Source of the DNA: Gordonia westfalica
GTDB taxonomy: Bacteria; Actinomycetota; Actinomycetes; Mycobacteriales; Mycobacteriaceae
Direction: 5' to 3'
NCBI RefSeq assembly: GCF_900105725.1
Contig: NZ_FNLM01000036.1
Coordinates: 310,001 to 374,000 of the forward strand
DNA length: 64,000 nucleotides
Shown here: in pieces, positions 61,866 to 64,000 of the stretch
Layout of the letters: the number at the start of each line of letters is the position of its first letter
How positions within the stretch are numbered: the stretch's first letter is position 1
The notes under the pieces: generated by a model
What the model was told of the DNA's origin: nothing
Databases searched by the model: none
Seen by the model: the letters and a program-made list of their open reading frames with translations, nothing else
Program-made: the position numbers and the translations under genes

Positions 61866-62924
61866 CTACTTCAGGTGCGGGCAGGGCGGGTTCTCGGCGA
61901 GACCGCACATGTTCTGGTGCAGGTAGCTCGGCACGTCGGTCGGCGCGACGTCGGCGTGCATGTTCACCAGGTTGAAGCCGAGGAAGAACACCGCGAGGAT
62001 CACGTTCATCACCGCCGAGAACGCCAGGATGCGCACGACCGCCACGCCGCGGGTGATCTTGAGCCGCTCGATACCGGCGTCGGTGATCAGCTGGTCGCCG
62101 TTGCGGCGGAAGAGGTAGAAGCACATCGAGGCCACCATCACGACGGAGCCGAAGAAGACGCCCTCATACAGCGGGAACTGGTTGAGGGTGCCGGTGAAGA
62201 TCGACCAGGTGTCGTTGACCCGCAGGTACGACCACAGTCCTTGGCGCTGCAGGAACTGCTCGGAGGCGGTGTCGAGGATGAGGAAGATCAGCAACAGGGC
62301 CACGATGATGCCGGCCTTGTTGAGCCGCGGCCATCGCGCCCGGGCAGACTTCACCAGCTTGTCGATGCCGACGACGGCCAGCGGGAGAAACAGCATGTAG
62401 TCGGCGAGCTCGTACAGGATCGGTGCCGGGGTCTCGGGGCCCTTGGCCACCCACCCCGGTACGAACTCACCCCAGGTGCCCATGTTGAGGAACGCCGAGT
62501 TGTACGAGAACACCGGCACCACGGCGTTGACGCCCACGTCCTGCCAGCAGGTGAGCAGCCAGCCCATCATGAAGACGCCCAGGGTGGGGAACTTCCCGTC
62601 CTTGCGGGTGCGATGCACCAGCCAGATGATCGACGCGATCACGCCGACGATGCAGATGACCTCCGACGCCCGGATGATGACCAGGGTGTGAGTCGGCACC
62701 TCGTCGGGGCCGGTCGGGATCGGGGAGAACGAGTCGGAGAAGATCCAGCGGATGTAGACGTAGGCCTGAATGGCGACGAACACCGCTCCCAGGCGGGCGA
62801 GCCAGACGATCGGCGGCGACTCCCTGGCCACGGTGACCGTCCCGGTGTCATCCGGTGAGGTCTGCCCGATCGACCCCGAATCGGGTTTCTCCCCAAGTGA
62901 ACTCGACCCAAATGAACTTGACAT
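61866..62924 (-). CDS. AveC-like multi-pass membrane protein
   Basis: This 352-residue protein has about seven to eight hydrophobic segments. The region FSYNSAFLNMGTWGEFVPGW and YELADYMLFLPLAVVGIDKLV resembles the AveC family of spirocyclases, named for the avermectin spiroketal protein, which is widespread in actinobacteria with no polyketide cluster. Its function there is unknown. The short Ser-rich N-terminus precedes the first membrane segment. It lies next to a ferredoxin and an aldehyde dehydrogenase on the same strand, possibly one redox operon. Confidence 0.7.
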   Translation of the reverse strand: MSSSFGSSSLGEKPDSGSIGQTSPDDTGTVTVARESPPIVWLARLGAVFVAIQAYVYIRWIFSDSFSPIPTGPDEVPTHTLVIIRASEVICIVGVIASIIWLVHRTRKDGKFPTLGVFMMGWLLTCWQDVGVNAVVPVFSYNSAFLNMGTWGEFVPGWVAKGPETPAPILYELADYMLFLPLAVVGIDKLVKSARARWPRLNKAGIIVALLLIFLILDTASEQFLQRQGLWSYLRVNDTWSIFTGTLNQFPLYEGVFFGSVVMVASMCFYLFRRNGDQLITDAGIERLKITRGVAVVRILAFSAVMNVILAVFFLGFNLVNMHADVAPTDVPSYLHQNMCGLAENPPCPHLK

Positions 62925-62961
62925 TGGAACTCTCAGTCCTCCCGACGACCGGTTACCGGTC

Positions 62962-63150
62962 TCATTCGATTCTGATCGCGCTCTGCGGACAGTTGGCGAT
63001 CGCCTCTTTGGCGGCGGCCTCCCGGTCGATCCCGATGTCTTCGATGAGCGGAAAGCTCACCCCGTCGTCGTCGAGATCGAAGAGGTCGGGCGCGACGGCG
63101 ATGCAGCGACCGTGACCGCCGCACTTGTCCTGATCGACGACGAGCCTCAT
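62962..63150 (-). CDS. Small ferredoxin (3Fe-4S type)
   Basis: This 62-residue ferredoxin has cluster residues in DKCGGHGRCIAVAPDLF (C-x5-C) and a distal NCPQSAIRIE. The spacing and the His/Gly in place of a fourth Cys fit a 3Fe-4S ferredoxin of the kind that feeds cytochromes P450. ATG 63150 overlaps the stop of the upstream aldehyde dehydrogenase by four bases. No P450 is in the window; it may lie beyond the right edge. Confidence 0.88.
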   Translation of the reverse strand: MRLVVDQDKCGGHGRCIAVAPDLFDLDDDGVSFPLIEDIGIDREAAAKEAIANCPQSAIRIE

Positions 63151-64000
63151 CGGGCCGCCGCCCACTGGATCGTCTTGTGCTGCAGGTACTCGGACAGGCC
63201 GTGCGCGCCGAACTCGCGTCCTATGCCGCTCTGCTTGTACCCGCCGAACGGTCCGTCGGGCATCAATCCGCCGCCGCCTCCGTTGACGACGACCATCCCG
63301 GTGCGGAGCTTTCGCGCAATGCCATGTGCGCGTACGGGGTCGGCCGACCAGACGCCACCGGAGAGTCCGTACGGACTGTCGTTGGCGATCTGGACGGCCT
63401 CGGCATCGTCGGTGAAGGGGATGATCACACCGACGGGGCCGAAGATCTCGCTCTGGGCGATCTTCATGCGATTGTCCACGCCCACGAAGATCGGTGTCCT
63501 CGAGGAGGATGTCCGCCGATTTGCCGCCGAGTTCGAGGACCACCTTCTTCAGCGACTGTGCGCCCTGCCCATACACTTTCGTGCCGACCGTGTCGCTGCC
63601 GGTGAAGCTGATGATGTCTACGCCGGGGTGGGTGGTCAGCGCCTCGCCGGCCTCGACGTCGCCGGTGATGATGTTCAGCACGCCCGGCGGCAGGCCCGCG
63701 GCGTCGGCGATCTCGCCGACCACGAGGGCCTCGAACGGGAGGTAAGGCGGGCACTTGAGTACCACCGTGCACCCGGCCGCCAGTGCCGGCGCGACCTTGC
63801 AGACGTTGGGGAAAGCGGGAAGTTGAAGGGTGTGATCAGGGCGGCGACACCGAACGGCTCGCGGACCACCACGCCCTGACCGATGCCGTTGCCGATGACC
63901 GGCGGGAGCGCGGTCTCGAACTCGAAGGCGGGCAGAATCCGGTCGACGAGGTCGAAGAAGTGATCGATCGGGGTGCCGACCTGTAGGAACTCCGCCAGCG
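63147..64000 (-). pseudogene. Aldehyde dehydrogenase, damaged (internal deletion plus frameshift) and cut by the window edge
   Basis: Read leftward from 64000 the protein goes LAEFLQVGTPIDHFFDLVDRI ... REPFGVAALITPFNFPL, then the frame shifts at AAA 63812-63814 (one A restores FPNVCKVAPALAAGCTVVLKCPP). It continues through FTGSDTVGTKVYG and LELGGKSADILLEDTDL (near 63500), then jumps directly to FVGVDNRMKIAQSEIFGPVGVI. About 105 residues that should lie between, including the catalytic Cys loop, are missing, with a frame change. It ends SEYLQHKTIQWAAAR. The enzyme cannot be active as read. Confidence 0.85.

Overview
The window is about 64 kb of GC-rich, densely packed DNA from an actinobacterium. 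Short intergenic gaps, many GTG starts, ATGA stop/start overlaps, ANTAR proteins, a SigF/RsbW/STAS stress module, a LuxR-type (LAL) benzoate regulator and an IdeR-like iron box all point to the mycolic-acid bacteria (Gordonia / Rhodococcus / Williamsia type; Gordonia is my best guess, not verified). I see no rRNA, tRNA, CRISPR array, insertion sequence or phage gene. It reads as ordinary chromosome rich in catabolic operons, each beside its own regulator.

Layout. 0-4.5 kb: a frameshifted LysR gene, then a LacI regulator divergent from glutaryl-CoA dehydrogenase and a family III CoA-transferase (glutarate use). 4.5-9 kb: a MetE-like protein, an SfnB-like flavin oxidoreductase, a LysR regulator and a 2-oxoglutarate/Fe(II) oxygenase, all on the minus strand. 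9-19 kb: a stress-signalling region with GAF-ANTAR, STAS, SigF-type sigma factor, RsbW-like kinase, a membrane protein plus Zn-alcohol dehydrogenase operon, a four-gene glycosyltransferase operon and a PAS-ANTAR protein; several promoters match the mycobacterial SigF pattern GTTT-N(14-17)-GGGTA. 19-25 kb: an SDR remnant, a LuxR-HTH/periplasmic-binding-protein fusion regulator divergent from a RutA-like monooxygenase and a nitrilase-family amidohydrolase, and a secreted lipase. 25-30 kb: CynX-type transporter, FAD desaturase-like enzyme, hotdog thioesterase-like protein and a solitary ectoine hydroxylase. 30-35 kb: CitE-like lyase, MaoC hydratase and CoA-transferase divergent from an acyl-CoA dehydrogenase and GntR regulator. 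35-43 kb: an MFS exporter with MarR regulator and SDR, a FUSC exporter with MarR regulator, a siderophore-interacting reductase with an IdeR-like box, and two crotonase-family genes. 43-58.7 kb: a full benzoate-to-TCA route. 58.7-64 kb: hydrolase, metallophosphoesterase, thiosulfate sulfurtransferase, AveC-like membrane protein, ferredoxin and a damaged aldehyde dehydrogenase cut by the window edge.

The aromatic cluster works as one unit. BenAB with the reductase domain of a large fusion protein convert benzoate to the cis-diol; the SDR domain of the same protein gives catechol; CatA, CatB and CatC make 3-oxoadipate enol-lactone; PcaD hydrolyses it; PcaIJ and a thiolase yield succinyl-CoA and acetyl-CoA. 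The most unusual object in the window is that fusion (50421-53210): BenC reductase, then a repeat-containing linker, then a stand-alone FCD ligand-binding domain of the kind found in GntR regulators but without DNA-binding helices, then BenD.

A second general observation concerns sequence quality. Four genes (LysR at 117, SDR at 19066, SDR at 37042, ALDH at 63147) are each broken by what looks like loss of one base from a C, G or A run. Restoring one base rejoins conserved protein sequence each time, so assembly or sequencing error is at least as likely as true gene decay for those frameshifts. The ALDH also has an internal deletion and the 19-kb SDR lacks its N-terminal third, which a one-base correction would not repair.
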